A stretch of 64,000 bases of DNA, taken from contig JBPOEZ010000003.1 of assembly GCA_051252005.1 (NCBI GenBank), forward strand, positions 372,001 to 436,000, given 5' to 3'. The first letter of the stretch is position 1. The number at the start of each line of letters is the position of its first letter. The notes beneath the pieces are model-generated. The model saw only the letters and a list, made by a program, of their open reading frames with translations. It made no database searches and was not told the origin of the DNA. The translations under genes were made by a program, and so were the position numbers. Positions 9,372 through 17,404 of the stretch are shown piece by piece. This stretch comes from JACOMS01 sp051252005 (GTDB lineage: Bacteria; Pseudomonadota; Alphaproteobacteria; Caulobacterales; Maricaulaceae).

Positions 9372-9516
9372 ATGTCCCCATGTCCTTTTAAAGAGGTTTC
9401 TTTGAATTCTTACGAGGATAGTGATCTGCGCCACCCTTCCCCGTGAGTCATTACTAAAATTTTAGGTACAGCTTTGCGCGCACATATACAAGGCGGTATG
9501 CACATAATTTCATAAG

Positions 9517-9536
9517 ATGTTGCTTTAATACAACAT
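9517..9536. repeat. Short inverted repeat in receptor/rluD divergent region
   Basis: ATGTTG (9517-9522) and CAACAT (9531-9536) form perfect 6-bp arms around an AT-rich 8-nt spacer. They lie 37 bases upstream of rluD and 146 bases upstream of the receptor start. This could be a repressor operator; no specific regulator is recognised. Confidence 0.3.
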
Positions 9537-9572
9537 ACTTGCAAATTAGCTATTTTAGGCTAACAGCCGCCC

Positions 9573-10610
9573 ATGGAAAACAAACTACACATCCGCGAAG
9601 CCGCCCCCGAAGATCACGGGACGCGGCTAGATAAATGGCTTGCCTCTTGGGCAGATTTATCCCGCAGCCGCATACGCGCCTTGATCGAAGGCGAAGCTGT
9701 GCGCGGCAATGGCGACCTCGTGACCAACCCCTCGGCCAAAGTTAAAGCCGGCGTGGAATATGGCATTTTTGTCCCGCCGCCCGTGGATGACACCCCCATA
9801 CCAGAAGACATTCCGCTCGATATTTTATTCGAAGATGAGCACCTTATTGTTGTCAATAAACCGGCAGGTATGACGGTCCACCCTGCGCCAGGCTCGCGCT
9901 CTGGTACACTTGTTCACGCCCTGCTCTATCACGCGAAAGACAGTCTTTCCGGCATTGGCGGCGTTCTCCGCCCCGGGATCGTTCACCGCATCGATAAAGA
10001 TACATCCGGCATCTTAGTCGTCGCAAAATCCGATACGGCTCACCAGCGTCTTTCAAAGCAATTTGCAAAACACACAGTCGAGCGCGTTTATATCTGCTTC
10101 GTCCGTAGTTCGCCCAAACCCCGCGAAGGCCAAATCATCAGCCGCCTCGCCCGTTCGCCTCACGACCGCAAGAAACAATCCGTTGTGCGCGGCACGTTTG
10201 GCGACATTGACGCCTCGGAACATGGCCGCCATGCCATCACCAATTACAAATTTATCAAAGGCTATGGCCAGGCCCCCAACGCGGCCATTGGCTCACCGCA
10301 ATTTAGCCGCGTTGAATGTCGCCTTGAAACGGGCAGAACTCACCAAATTCGCGTCCATATGGGCCATGTGGGCTGTCCGCTGCTCGGCGATCCGCTTTAC
10401 GGGAAACAGCGCGGCTTTAAAAACGCAACAAATCCCGGCCAAGTCGCCGTGAGCGCCGCCCTTTCAACCTTCAAACGCCAAGCGCTTCACGCCGCCGTTC
10501 TTGGGTTTAAACACCCGATCAGCAAAGAGCCAATGCGGTTTGAATGCGAACTGCCCGAAGAAATGGCCGCCCTAGAAGCAGCGCTGATTGGCCTGAACAC
10601 GGATGTGTGA
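9573..10610 (+). CDS. rluD: 23S rRNA pseudouridine synthase, RluD type
   Basis: The 345-residue protein has an N-terminal S4 RNA-binding domain (about residues 16-70) and a RluA-family catalytic domain with 'HRIDKDTSGILVVAKS' near residue 138. The Asp in that motif is the nucleophile. 'TGRTHQIRVHMGHVGCPLLGDPLYG' is seen in pieces near residues 250-275, the usual substrate-pocket segment. RluD modifies uridines 1911, 1915 and 1917 in helix 69 of 23S rRNA. Gene order (RluD then RpoH on the same strand) is common in alphaproteobacteria. RluC cannot be strictly excluded, but the order and S4 domain favour RluD. Confidence 0.88.
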   Translation: MENKLHIREAAPEDHGTRLDKWLASWADLSRSRIRALIEGEAVRGNGDLVTNPSAKVKAGVEYGIFVPPPVDDTPIPEDIPLDILFEDEHLIVVNKPAGMTVHPAPGSRSGTLVHALLYHAKDSLSGIGGVLRPGIVHRIDKDTSGILVVAKSDTAHQRLSKQFAKHTVERVYICFVRSSPKPREGQIISRLARSPHDRKKQSVVRGTFGDIDASEHGRHAITNYKFIKGYGQAPNAAIGSPQFSRVECRLETGRTHQIRVHMGHVGCPLLGDPLYGKQRGFKNATNPGQVAVSAALSTFKRQALHAAVLGFKHPISKEPMRFECELPEEMAALEAALIGLNTDV

Positions 10611-10634
10611 ACAAAATTTCAGGTTTCTCTACCT

Positions 10635-10649
10635 TTAAATCCCGCTTAA
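10635..10649. promoter_or_regulatory. Perfect CtrA-type box (TTAA-N7-TTAA) upstream of rpoH
   Basis: TTAA-ATCCCGC-TTAA ends 31 bases before the rpoH ATG. TTAA-N7-TTAA is the CtrA recognition sequence known from Caulobacter, and ctrA is encoded in this window. Occupancy is inferred only. Confidence 0.5.
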
Positions 10650-10680
10650 TCGGACTATATCCTTAGGCTTGGAGGGTTAT

Positions 10681-11652
10681 ATGACTGACGAAAACGCCAC
10701 ATTACCGGCAAAAAAGATTACAAGCGCGGTCTCAAAGGACGCGTCCTATTCTGGCAATATGAGCCTCTCAGTCAAGCTCTCCCCCGAGCAAGGCTTGAAT
10801 AGCTATATGTCGGAAATCCGCAAATATCCGATGCTAGAAAAAGACGAAGAGTTCATGCTCGCCAAACGCTGGGTTGAGCATGGCGATGCTAACGCGGCAG
10901 AGCGCATGGTCACATCTCACCTTCGGCTCGTGGCGAAAATCGCTATGGGCTACCGCGGCTACGGCCTACCCATCGGCGAAGTCATCTCCGAAGGCAATGT
11001 CGGCCTCATGCAAGCGGTTAAAAAGTTTGATCCCGATAAAGGCTTCCGCCTGTCCACATACGCTATGTGGTGGATCCGTGCCGCCATTCAGGAATATGTC
11101 CTTCGCTCTTGGTCTCTTGTCAAAATGGGAACCACGGCGGCACAGAAAAAGCTGTTCTTCAACCTTCGCCGTATGAAAGGCGAAATGAAGGCCATCGATG
11201 ACGGCGACCTAAAGCCCGCTGACCTAAAAAAAATCGCAACAGACCTCAACGTCAAAGAGTCCGAAGTCACCTCCATGAACCGGCGCATGTCCCACGGCGG
11301 CGACGCCTCGCTTAACGTAACAATCGGCGGCGAAGACGGCAGCGCAGAATGGCAAGACTGGCTCCAAGATGATACGGAAAGCCAAGAAATAAGCCTTGGC
11401 AAATCCCAAGAATATGACGCCCGTATGGATCTTTTACAGGACGCCATGTCCAACCTTAATGACCGTGAGCGCCATATCATCGCCGAGCGCCGCCTCGCCG
11501 ACAAACCCAAGACCCTTGAAGACCTTGCCGAAGTCTACGGCGTTTCCAGAGAACGCATCCGCCAAATCGAAGCGCGCGCGTTTGAGAAGCTGCAAGAAGC
11601 TATGGTCAAGGCAGCTGGGACGACGGGGTTGATTGAGAGTGATGTGAGTTAG
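10681..11652 (+). CDS. rpoH: RNA polymerase heat-shock sigma factor RpoH (sigma-32)
   Basis: The 323-residue protein has sigma-70 regions 2 to 4. Region 2 contains 'EGNVGLMQAVKKFDP' and 'RLSTYAMWWIRAAIQEY'. The diagnostic RpoH box is 'QKKLFFNLRR'. Region 4 ends with the helix-turn-helix 'VSRERIRQIEARAFEKL'. RpoH directs transcription of chaperones and proteases during protein-folding stress. The ATG at 10681 is chosen over a TTG 12 bases upstream because GGAGG precedes it at ideal spacing. A perfect TTAA-N7-TTAA box lies in its short upstream region, which would tie its expression to the cell cycle. Confidence 0.95.
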   Translation: MTDENATLPAKKITSAVSKDASYSGNMSLSVKLSPEQGLNSYMSEIRKYPMLEKDEEFMLAKRWVEHGDANAAERMVTSHLRLVAKIAMGYRGYGLPIGEVISEGNVGLMQAVKKFDPDKGFRLSTYAMWWIRAAIQEYVLRSWSLVKMGTTAAQKKLFFNLRRMKGEMKAIDDGDLKPADLKKIATDLNVKESEVTSMNRRMSHGGDASLNVTIGGEDGSAEWQDWLQDDTESQEISLGKSQEYDARMDLLQDAMSNLNDRERHIIAERRLADKPKTLEDLAEVYGVSRERIRQIEARAFEKLQEAMVKAAGTTGLIESDVS

Positions 11653-11691
11653 GTAAAACCACCGCCCGTTTATCGGGTATAAAGGAATTCA

Positions 11692-11733
11692 CGTTAGTCT
11701 TTCTGTGATTAAATTTACTCCGAAAGACTAACG
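11692..11733. repeat. 12-bp perfect inverted repeat abutting the PIN-like gene start
   Basis: CGTTAGTCTTTC (11692-11703) and GAAAGACTAACG (11722-11733) are perfect complements with an 18-nt spacer. The right arm ends 3 bases before the ATG at 11737, and the only purine-rich element before the start (GAAAG) is inside it. It could be an operator or an mRNA hairpin that hides the ribosome-binding site. There is no T-run, so it is not a terminator. Confidence 0.75.
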
Positions 11734-11736
11734 CCG

Positions 11737-12408
11737 ATGCATTACATCTTCATTGATTATGAAAATGTTCAGCCAAAACATCTCACGCCGCTGATGGATG
11801 TTCCGTGCAAGATTTTCATTTTTGTGGGCGCGCTTCAAGCAAAACTACCCGTCAAGCTCGTGACCCAAATGCAAAAGTTGGGTGACCGTGCGCGTTATAT
11901 CCGCATATCCAGCTCAGCCAAAGACGCGCTTGATTTTCATATCGCTTATTATATCGGCGAAATCTCTGCGGGCGATAAACAAGGGCATTTTCATATTTTG
12001 TCCAACGATAAAGGCTACGATCCGTTGATTGAGCATTTGAAGAGTAAAGGCATCACCGTTCAGCGCCGAAGCCTCACAGCGAAAAAAGCTGCGCCCGAAA
12101 CCGCGGCCCGACCACCAGAAAAACTTGTTGAAAAAGTCAGCCCCAAAACGATTAAGCCCGCCATCGCTACGCAGAAAGCAGGGTCAAAATTAGGAACAGC
12201 CGCCAAAGTCGCAAAGATAACAAAAATTCTAGAGCACTCTCAGCCAAACAGCGAAGAAAAATTAATCAATCTTATTAAGAACCAATTCAAGTCTTCCAAA
12301 CAAGTTGAAATTAATAACCTTGTGAATTGTCTAAGGAATAAAAAAATCATCAAAGGTCATGATGGCGACATTAGCTATCCCTCAATGACGCCTCTGAAAA
12401 GCGCCTAA
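11737..12408 (+). CDS. PIN-like domain protein with basic linker and C-terminal winged-helix-like segment
   Basis: The 223-residue protein starts 'MHYIFIDYENVQ', the first acidic strand of PIN/NYN-like nuclease folds (D7, E9, N10). 'KDALDFHIAYYIGE' near residue 62 and 'FHILSNDKGYDPLIEHL' near 87 supply further acidic residues. Residues 115-165 form a Lys/Ala/Pro-rich, probably disordered linker. The last 55 residues ('SEEKLINLIKNQF', 'NLVNCLRNKKII') look like a small helical nucleic-acid-binding domain. An RNA-processing or RNA-degrading role is inferred. There is no antitoxin-like partner next to it, so it is not a classical VapC pair. A 12-bp inverted repeat sits directly at its translation start. 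Confidence 0.7.
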   Translation: MHYIFIDYENVQPKHLTPLMDVPCKIFIFVGALQAKLPVKLVTQMQKLGDRARYIRISSSAKDALDFHIAYYIGEISAGDKQGHFHILSNDKGYDPLIEHLKSKGITVQRRSLTAKKAAPETAARPPEKLVEKVSPKTIKPAIATQKAGSKLGTAAKVAKITKILEHSQPNSEEKLINLIKNQFKSSKQVEINNLVNCLRNKKIIKGHDGDISYPSMTPLKSA

Positions 12409-12502
12409 AAAAAACCGCCCCCGCTATTGCGAGGACGGCTTAACAGAACAATCTGTGAAGGAGTTTTTCTCCGCCTATTGTCTTGAAGTTTTAGAATTAG
12501 GC

Positions 12503-12520
12503 GGTTTGCTTTCGCAAACC
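12503..12520. repeat. 7-bp stem-loop between PIN-like gene and aceA
   Basis: GGTTTGC-TTTC-GCAAACC is a perfect hairpin without a T-run. It lies in the 200-bp convergent gap and is possibly part of the transcript ends. Confidence 0.35.
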
Positions 12521-12535
12521 TGATGTATGTTTTCT

Positions 12536-12594
12536 GAAAAAGGGTCTCGGAAATCAGACCTTATTTGTCTGTTCTCCGAGCCTATATATTTTTT
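12536..12594. terminator. Probable bidirectional terminator between PIN-like gene and aceA
   Basis: Nested arms CTCGGA/TCCGAG (12546-12551, 12575-12580) and CAGAC/GTCTG (12555-12559, 12567-12571) are flanked by an A-run on the left (12537-12541) and a T-rich run on the right (12589-12594). This suits both convergent genes. Confidence 0.6.
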
Positions 12595-12609
12595 AGTTCA
12601 AAAACCGCA

Positions 12610-14220
12610 CTAAGCTACGTTCTCAAACTGGTTCATTGTGTTGTGGGCTCCGCCTGCTTTTAGTGCGCGTTCGCCGCCGGTCATTTCTTTGAAATTATCT
12701 CCGAGATCTGAGCCGACTTCGTGCTGGTGCTTGACCGCAGAGACGCCGTTGCGAATTTCTTCGCGCTGGATGGTCTTGACGTAGGCGAGCATTTTCTCGT
12801 CGCCGAAGTAGCCCTTGGACAGATCATCCATGAATTTGGCTGTCATGTGGAACGTCGGCAATGTAATCAGGTTATGGAACACACCGGCTTCGCGGGAAAT
12901 GTCGGTCTGGAAAGCCTGAAGACGGGCATCAGCTTCGAGTCCCAATGCGTCTTGGTCATACTTGCTCGACATAAGCGCCGTAGAATCTGGATAGGCGTCC
13001 TCTTTGATTTTGCCTTCAGCAATCCAATCTTCTCGGACTTGCTTACGCAGGTTCAGCGTCCAGTTAAACGACGGTGAGTTATTGTATGTAAGCTTCGCGC
13101 TTGGCACGACTTCTTTGACCTTGTTTACCATGTCGGCAATCGCTTGCACGTTTGGCGTAGCGGTTTCAATCCAAAGAAGGTCCGCACCGCCGTCACGAAG
13201 GCTTGAGATACAATCCTCAACAACGCGCTCAACACCTGTATTTTCTTTGAAGGCATAGAGACCATTTGGCAGGCGGCGAGGCTTAACAAGCGTGCCGTCA
13301 ATATTGAGCGCTACATCGCCTTCGCCGAGCGGGTTGACTTCTGACACAGGCGTCACGTCGAGCCATTTTGTATACTCATAAGCGGCGTCGCCGATCTGTG
13401 TGGACACAGGGATTTTCTGGGTCAGGCCAGCGCCGAGGCTGTCCGTGCGCGCTACAATCACGCCGTCATCCACGCCAAGCTCTTCAAACGCCATACGGCA
13501 AGCACGAAGCTTTTCAACGAAGTCTTCGCGCGGCACAGTGACTTTGCCGTCTTGGTGGCCGCACTGTTTGGCGTCAGACACTTGGTTTTCAATCTGCAAA
13601 CAACACGCGCCCGCTTTGATCATTTCTTTGGCGAGCAAATACGTCGCGTGAACGTTCCCGAAACCAGCATCGATATCAGCGATAATCGGGCGAACGTAAG
13701 TTTGGAACGCGTCGATTTTAGCGATGATCGGAGCCGTATCTGCGCCAGCGTCTTTTGCCGCTTTAAGCTCTTTAAAGAGATCATTCAAATCCACTTCGTC
13801 GCCTTGGCGAAGAGAAACGTAAATTTCCTGGATAAGATCAACCACCGATGTTTTTTCGTGCATGGACTGATCCGGCAAGTGACCGAAACGGTTACGAAGG
13901 CCTGCGACCATCCAGCCAGAAAGATAGACATAGTTACGATCTAAATTGCCTTTGAAACGCTTAATCGAGCGCATCATTTGCAGAGCGTGGAAGCCGGACC
14001 AACAGCCAAGAGACTGTGTGAACTGGCTACTATCTTTGTCGTAAGCGGCCATATCGGCGCGCATGACAGTGGCCATATCCCGTGCCACATCAAGGTGCGT
14101 GCTGTAAGTGTTTTGCAGCTTGAGCTGAACCAAATCATCAAGGTTAATCCCGGCTGGCGCGCCGTCAGGGTAGCGCGCTTCGAGAGCTTTCAAGGTTTCG
14201 TTATAAGTAGGTCGTGACAT
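12610..14220 (-). CDS. aceA: Isocitrate lyase
   Basis: The 536-residue protein is the long bacterial isocitrate lyase form. The catalytic-loop motif appears as KQCGH (near residue 217) where short ICLs have KKCGH, a known variant in the longer subfamily. Other visible landmarks are 'ADIDAGFGN', 'LQIENQVSDAKQCGHQDGK' and 'ARTDSLGAGLT'. It cleaves isocitrate to glyoxylate and succinate, the first glyoxylate-shunt step. The gene starts 1 base after the malate synthase stop on the same strand, so the shunt enzymes form one operon with aceB first. A ScfR-like regulator diverges from the operon. Confidence 0.95.
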   Translation of the reverse strand: MSRPTYNETLKALEARYPDGAPAGINLDDLVQLKLQNTYSTHLDVARDMATVMRADMAAYDKDSSQFTQSLGCWSGFHALQMMRSIKRFKGNLDRNYVYLSGWMVAGLRNRFGHLPDQSMHEKTSVVDLIQEIYVSLRQGDEVDLNDLFKELKAAKDAGADTAPIIAKIDAFQTYVRPIIADIDAGFGNVHATYLLAKEMIKAGACCLQIENQVSDAKQCGHQDGKVTVPREDFVEKLRACRMAFEELGVDDGVIVARTDSLGAGLTQKIPVSTQIGDAAYEYTKWLDVTPVSEVNPLGEGDVALNIDGTLVKPRRLPNGLYAFKENTGVERVVEDCISSLRDGGADLLWIETATPNVQAIADMVNKVKEVVPSAKLTYNNSPSFNWTLNLRKQVREDWIAEGKIKEDAYPDSTALMSSKYDQDALGLEADARLQAFQTDISREAGVFHNLITLPTFHMTAKFMDDLSKGYFGDEKMLAYVKTIQREEIRNGVSAVKHQHEVGSDLGDNFKEMTGGERALKAGGAHNTMNQFENVA

Positions 14221-14221
14221 A

Positions 14222-15841
14222 TTATTTCTCCAAGATGTCGTAGGCTGGCAACGTTAGGAAGTCGACGAAATCGACAGATGTTGCTGTTTTGGTGAAGACT
14301 TTAACGGCGTCAGGGAACCGTCCCGCAATGTAGTCTTTTGATCCAAGACGCTCTTTGACGGCGTCTGTTTCTTCTTCGAGCAGGCGCCCGAACAAATCTG
14401 AGGTCATTTTCTCTGCGCCGCCTTCGGTCATTTTGACCTTGGCGCCGTGGCGGAGCCACTGCCAAATCTGGGCGCGAGAAATCTCGGCGGTGGCCGCATC
14501 TTCCATAAGGTTATGGATAGGCACCGCGCCGCGGCCGCAAAGCCAGGCTGCGATATATTCAATCCCTACAGAGATGTTGGTGCGAACGCCCTCTTCTGTG
14601 ACTGTGCCGTCATGAGGCGAGAGAAGCGCTGCGTCCGAAATCCGGCGATAAACGCGCTTCTTGTGGATCTGGTGCTTGGCAGGCATCGCTTTGTCGAAAA
14701 CATCCATAGCAACCGCGACAAGGTCAGGATGAGCCACCCATGTACCGTCATGGCCTTGTTCAACTTCGCGTTCTTTATCCGTGCGGACTTTTGCAAACGC
14801 GGCCTTATTCGCGGCGTCGTCGCCCTTAACAGGGATTTGCGCGGCCATACCGCCCATCGCATGCGCGCGGCGTTTGTGACACGTCTCGATCAAGCGAAGC
14901 GAGTAGGCTTGCAAGAAGTCGCGGTCCATGCCGACTTGCGCGCGGTTCGGCAAAACATATTGCTTATGATTGCGCAAAGTCTTGATGTAGCTGAAGATAT
15001 AATCCCAGCGGCCACAATTTAGGCCCGTAATGTGATTTTTCAGCTCATACAGAATTTCTTCCATTTCGAACGCCGCAGGCAAGGTTTCGACCAAGACTGT
15101 TGCTTTGATCGTGCCGTGCGGAATACCGACGAAGACCTGTGCGAAATTGAAAACATCATTCCAAAGGCGCGCTTCTTGATAGCCTTCGATTTTAGGCAAG
15201 TAGTAGAACGGGCCGCGCTCATCTTTGGCAAGGGTCACGCCGTTATGGAAAATGTGCAGACCAAAATCAACGAGGCTGGCAGACATTGGCTGGCCATCAA
15301 CGGTGATGTTCTTTTCAACGAGGTGCCATCCGCGCGGACGCACAAGCATCGTCGCTGCTTCCTCGTTTACGCTGTAGCTCTTCTTGTCTGTCTTCAGGAA
15401 CAAATCGCCTTCGGCATAATCGATCATATTGATCTGGCCCTCGATCATGTTCGCCCATGTCGGCGAAGACGCATCTTCGAAATCGGCCATGAACATCTTC
15501 GCGCCAGAGTTCAGCGCATTGATCATCATTTTGCGGTCAACAGGACCTGTGATCTCTACGCGGCGATCTTGCAGAGTTTTTGGCGCGGGCGCGACTTCCC
15601 AAACGGAATTGCGAATGTGCTGCGTTTCTGGCGGTTGCTCAGGCAATTCGCCGTCATCATAACGAGACTGGCGCAATTTACGGTCTTCAAGTAAAATCCG
15701 GCGAGTGGAGCCAAAACGGCGCTCTAGGTCAGCCAAAAACAAAAGGGCGTCCGGCGTGAGCACTTCGTCGTAACGATCTCCCATCGGGCCTTTTACTTTG
15801 GCAAGAACGCGGTGGCGGGGCGTTGTAGATGCGGCTGTCAT
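14222..15841 (-). CDS. aceB: Malate synthase A
   Basis: The 539-residue protein condenses glyoxylate with acetyl-CoA to malate. Size and motifs fit the A isoform: 'FMADFEDASSPTW', 'VRPRGWHLVEK' (catalytic Arg), 'ATVLVETLPAAFEMEEILYE', 'LNCGRWDYIFSYIK' and 'GMAAQIPVKGD'. The ATG at 15841 is chosen because GGAG lies just upstream and the residues before it are low-complexity, AT-rich translation of the promoter region. It is first in an aceB-aceA operon that diverges from the ScfR-like gene across 131 bp rich in TGTAAA-type repeats. Confidence 0.95.
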   Translation of the reverse strand: MTAASTTPRHRVLAKVKGPMGDRYDEVLTPDALLFLADLERRFGSTRRILLEDRKLRQSRYDDGELPEQPPETQHIRNSVWEVAPAPKTLQDRRVEITGPVDRKMMINALNSGAKMFMADFEDASSPTWANMIEGQINMIDYAEGDLFLKTDKKSYSVNEEAATMLVRPRGWHLVEKNITVDGQPMSASLVDFGLHIFHNGVTLAKDERGPFYYLPKIEGYQEARLWNDVFNFAQVFVGIPHGTIKATVLVETLPAAFEMEEILYELKNHITGLNCGRWDYIFSYIKTLRNHKQYVLPNRAQVGMDRDFLQAYSLRLIETCHKRRAHAMGGMAAQIPVKGDDAANKAAFAKVRTDKEREVEQGHDGTWVAHPDLVAVAMDVFDKAMPAKHQIHKKRVYRRISDAALLSPHDGTVTEEGVRTNISVGIEYIAAWLCGRGAVPIHNLMEDAATAEISRAQIWQWLRHGAKVKMTEGGAEKMTSDLFGRLLEEETDAVKERLGSKDYIAGRFPDAVKVFTKTATSVDFVDFLTLPAYDILEK

Positions 15842-15866
15842 GTTAATCTCCATAAAACTATGGATG

Positions 15867-15963
15867 TTGTATTTTACATTTGAGCGGCGGAGTCTATACG
15901 CTCTTGTAAAGTTTGCGGTATGTTTGTAATAGATGTAAAAATACAATAAATTATTTTGTAAAG
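15867..15963. promoter_or_regulatory. Repeat-rich divergent promoter/operator region of aceBA and scfR-like gene
   Basis: TTGTATTTTACATT (15867-15880) recurs in inverted form as ATGTAAAAATACAA (15933-15946), with one extra A. TTGTAAAG occurs at 15904-15911, extended into GTTTGCGG, and again at 15956-15963. The TTTGC core at 15912-15916 resembles the actinobacterial RamB site as I recall it. This fits autoregulated control by the adjacent ScfR-like protein. Binding is inferred. Confidence 0.5.
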
Positions 15964-15972
15964 ATTGTAACA

Positions 15973-17400
15973 ATGACAACTAAAGACGAAAAACTTCTCA
16001 TTGGGCCACGCCTTCGGCGGTTTAGGACAACCCTAGGTCTCACCCAAACCAAGATGGCCGAAGACCTCAGCATCTCCGCAAGTTACCTCAACCTCTTGGA
16101 GCGCAACCAACGCGCCATGAGCGCCAAGGTGCTTTTAAAAATGGCAGAGGTTTATGATTTTGACCTCTCGACGTTTTCCGGCAAAAGCGACGCACATTTG
16201 GTCGCCGAAGTCTACGAGACCTTGCGCGACCCTATGTTCAAGGACGAGCAGATCTCCAAGAACGAAGCCGAAGACCTGGTCAGCGCCAGCCCCAATGCGG
16301 CGCGCGCGCTTCTCAAAGTCTACGGACAGCACCGCGACGCCCGCCGCAGATCCGCCTCCGTCACCGCCGACAGAGACAAAGTTGAACTGCTCGACCAGGC
16401 CGCAGGGGCTGTCGATTCCGTCCGGCGCTTTCTGCACGAGAACAACAACTTCTTCCCGCAGCTCGACGCCGCCGCCGAGCATCTCTCCGAAGACCTGCTC
16501 CCGTCCAAACGGGAGCCGCATGTGGCGCTCACAACGCGGCTTAAAGAACGGCACGGCATCCGCGTTCGCATTATGCCGATTGAGCTTATGCCTCAAATGC
16601 TGCGCTATTATGATCAGCACTCAAAGCTGATTAATCTGTCTGAACTACTCCCGCAATCAGGACGGCGGTTTCAGCTCGCCTTTCAAATCGGGATGCTTGA
16701 ACACCGCGAACTGATTGACGAAATTATTGCCAGCGCCAAGCTTCCGGGCCGAGAGGCCGAAGGGCTGTGCCGCACCAACCTTGCCAATTATTTCGCCGCC
16801 GCAGCGCTCATGCCTTATACGCGGTTTTTGAAAGTCGCCGAGGAGTCCCATTACGATATCGAACTGCTCTCCTACCGCTTTTCGACAAGCTTTGAACAAA
16901 CCGCTCACCGCTTGACGACCCTGCAAAAACCAGACGCGCGCGGCATCCCGTTCTTCTTTGTCCGTATTGACGTCGCCGGAAATGTCTCCAAGCGCTTTTC
17001 GGCTGGGCGCTTTCATTTCTCAAAATTTGGCGGGGCCTGCCCGCTCTGGAATATTCATGAATGCTTCCAAACGCCCGACAAGATCCACACGCAAATCATT
17101 CAGCTCCCAGACGAAACGAGCTATTTTTCCATTGCAAAAATCGTCTCGCGCAGTGACGGCACCTTTGAAAGCCCGTCGCAAAAACTCGCGATTGGTTTGG
17201 GGTGCGACATCGCCCACGCCCCGCGCCTTGTTTACGCAAGGCACCACAACCTCGAAAACCCGCAACCCACGCCTATCGGTATTAACTGCTACCTCTGCGA
17301 GCGCCAAAACTGCCGACAACGCGCCCACGCCCCGCTGAATAAAACGCTGTCATTTGACGAGAGGGCGAGAGGCATGAGCCTGTATCGGTTTAGTGAGTAA
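15973..17400 (+). CDS. ScfR/RamB-family XRE transcriptional regulator of the glyoxylate shunt
   Basis: The 475-residue protein has an N-terminal Cro/CI helix-turn-helix ('LGLTQTKMAEDLSISASYLNL' spans it, about residues 20-45). A central ImmA/IrrE-like domain (about residues 170-300) follows, then a C-terminal short-chain fatty-acyl regulator domain with clustered cysteines ('CPLWNIHECF', 'CYLCERQNCRQRAHAPL'). This architecture is known from RamB, PrpC-associated regulators, PccR and ScfR, which sense short-chain acyl-CoA state and control acetate/propionate genes. The IrrE-like part lacks a clear HExxH, as in this family. Its divergent position to aceBA strongly suggests it regulates them. 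The ATG at 15973 puts the HTH at the usual distance from the N-terminus. Confidence 0.85.
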   Translation: MTTKDEKLLIGPRLRRFRTTLGLTQTKMAEDLSISASYLNLLERNQRAMSAKVLLKMAEVYDFDLSTFSGKSDAHLVAEVYETLRDPMFKDEQISKNEAEDLVSASPNAARALLKVYGQHRDARRRSASVTADRDKVELLDQAAGAVDSVRRFLHENNNFFPQLDAAAEHLSEDLLPSKREPHVALTTRLKERHGIRVRIMPIELMPQMLRYYDQHSKLINLSELLPQSGRRFQLAFQIGMLEHRELIDEIIASAKLPGREAEGLCRTNLANYFAAAALMPYTRFLKVAEESHYDIELLSYRFSTSFEQTAHRLTTLQKPDARGIPFFFVRIDVAGNVSKRFSAGRFHFSKFGGACPLWNIHECFQTPDKIHTQIIQLPDETSYFSIAKIVSRSDGTFESPSQKLAIGLGCDIAHAPRLVYARHHNLENPQPTPIGINCYLCERQNCRQRAHAPLNKTLSFDERARGMSLYRFSE

Positions 17401-17404
17401 CCCT

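Noticed and set aside
11737..12408. PIN-like gene as a VapC toxin of a toxin-antitoxin pair
   Set aside because: It is much longer than VapC, has a linker and extra C-terminal domain, and no small antitoxin ORF is adjacent.
13552..13944. Plus-strand ORF of 130 codons inside aceA
   Set aside because: Antisense to a full-length, conserved isocitrate lyase; no recognisable protein or ribosome-binding site.
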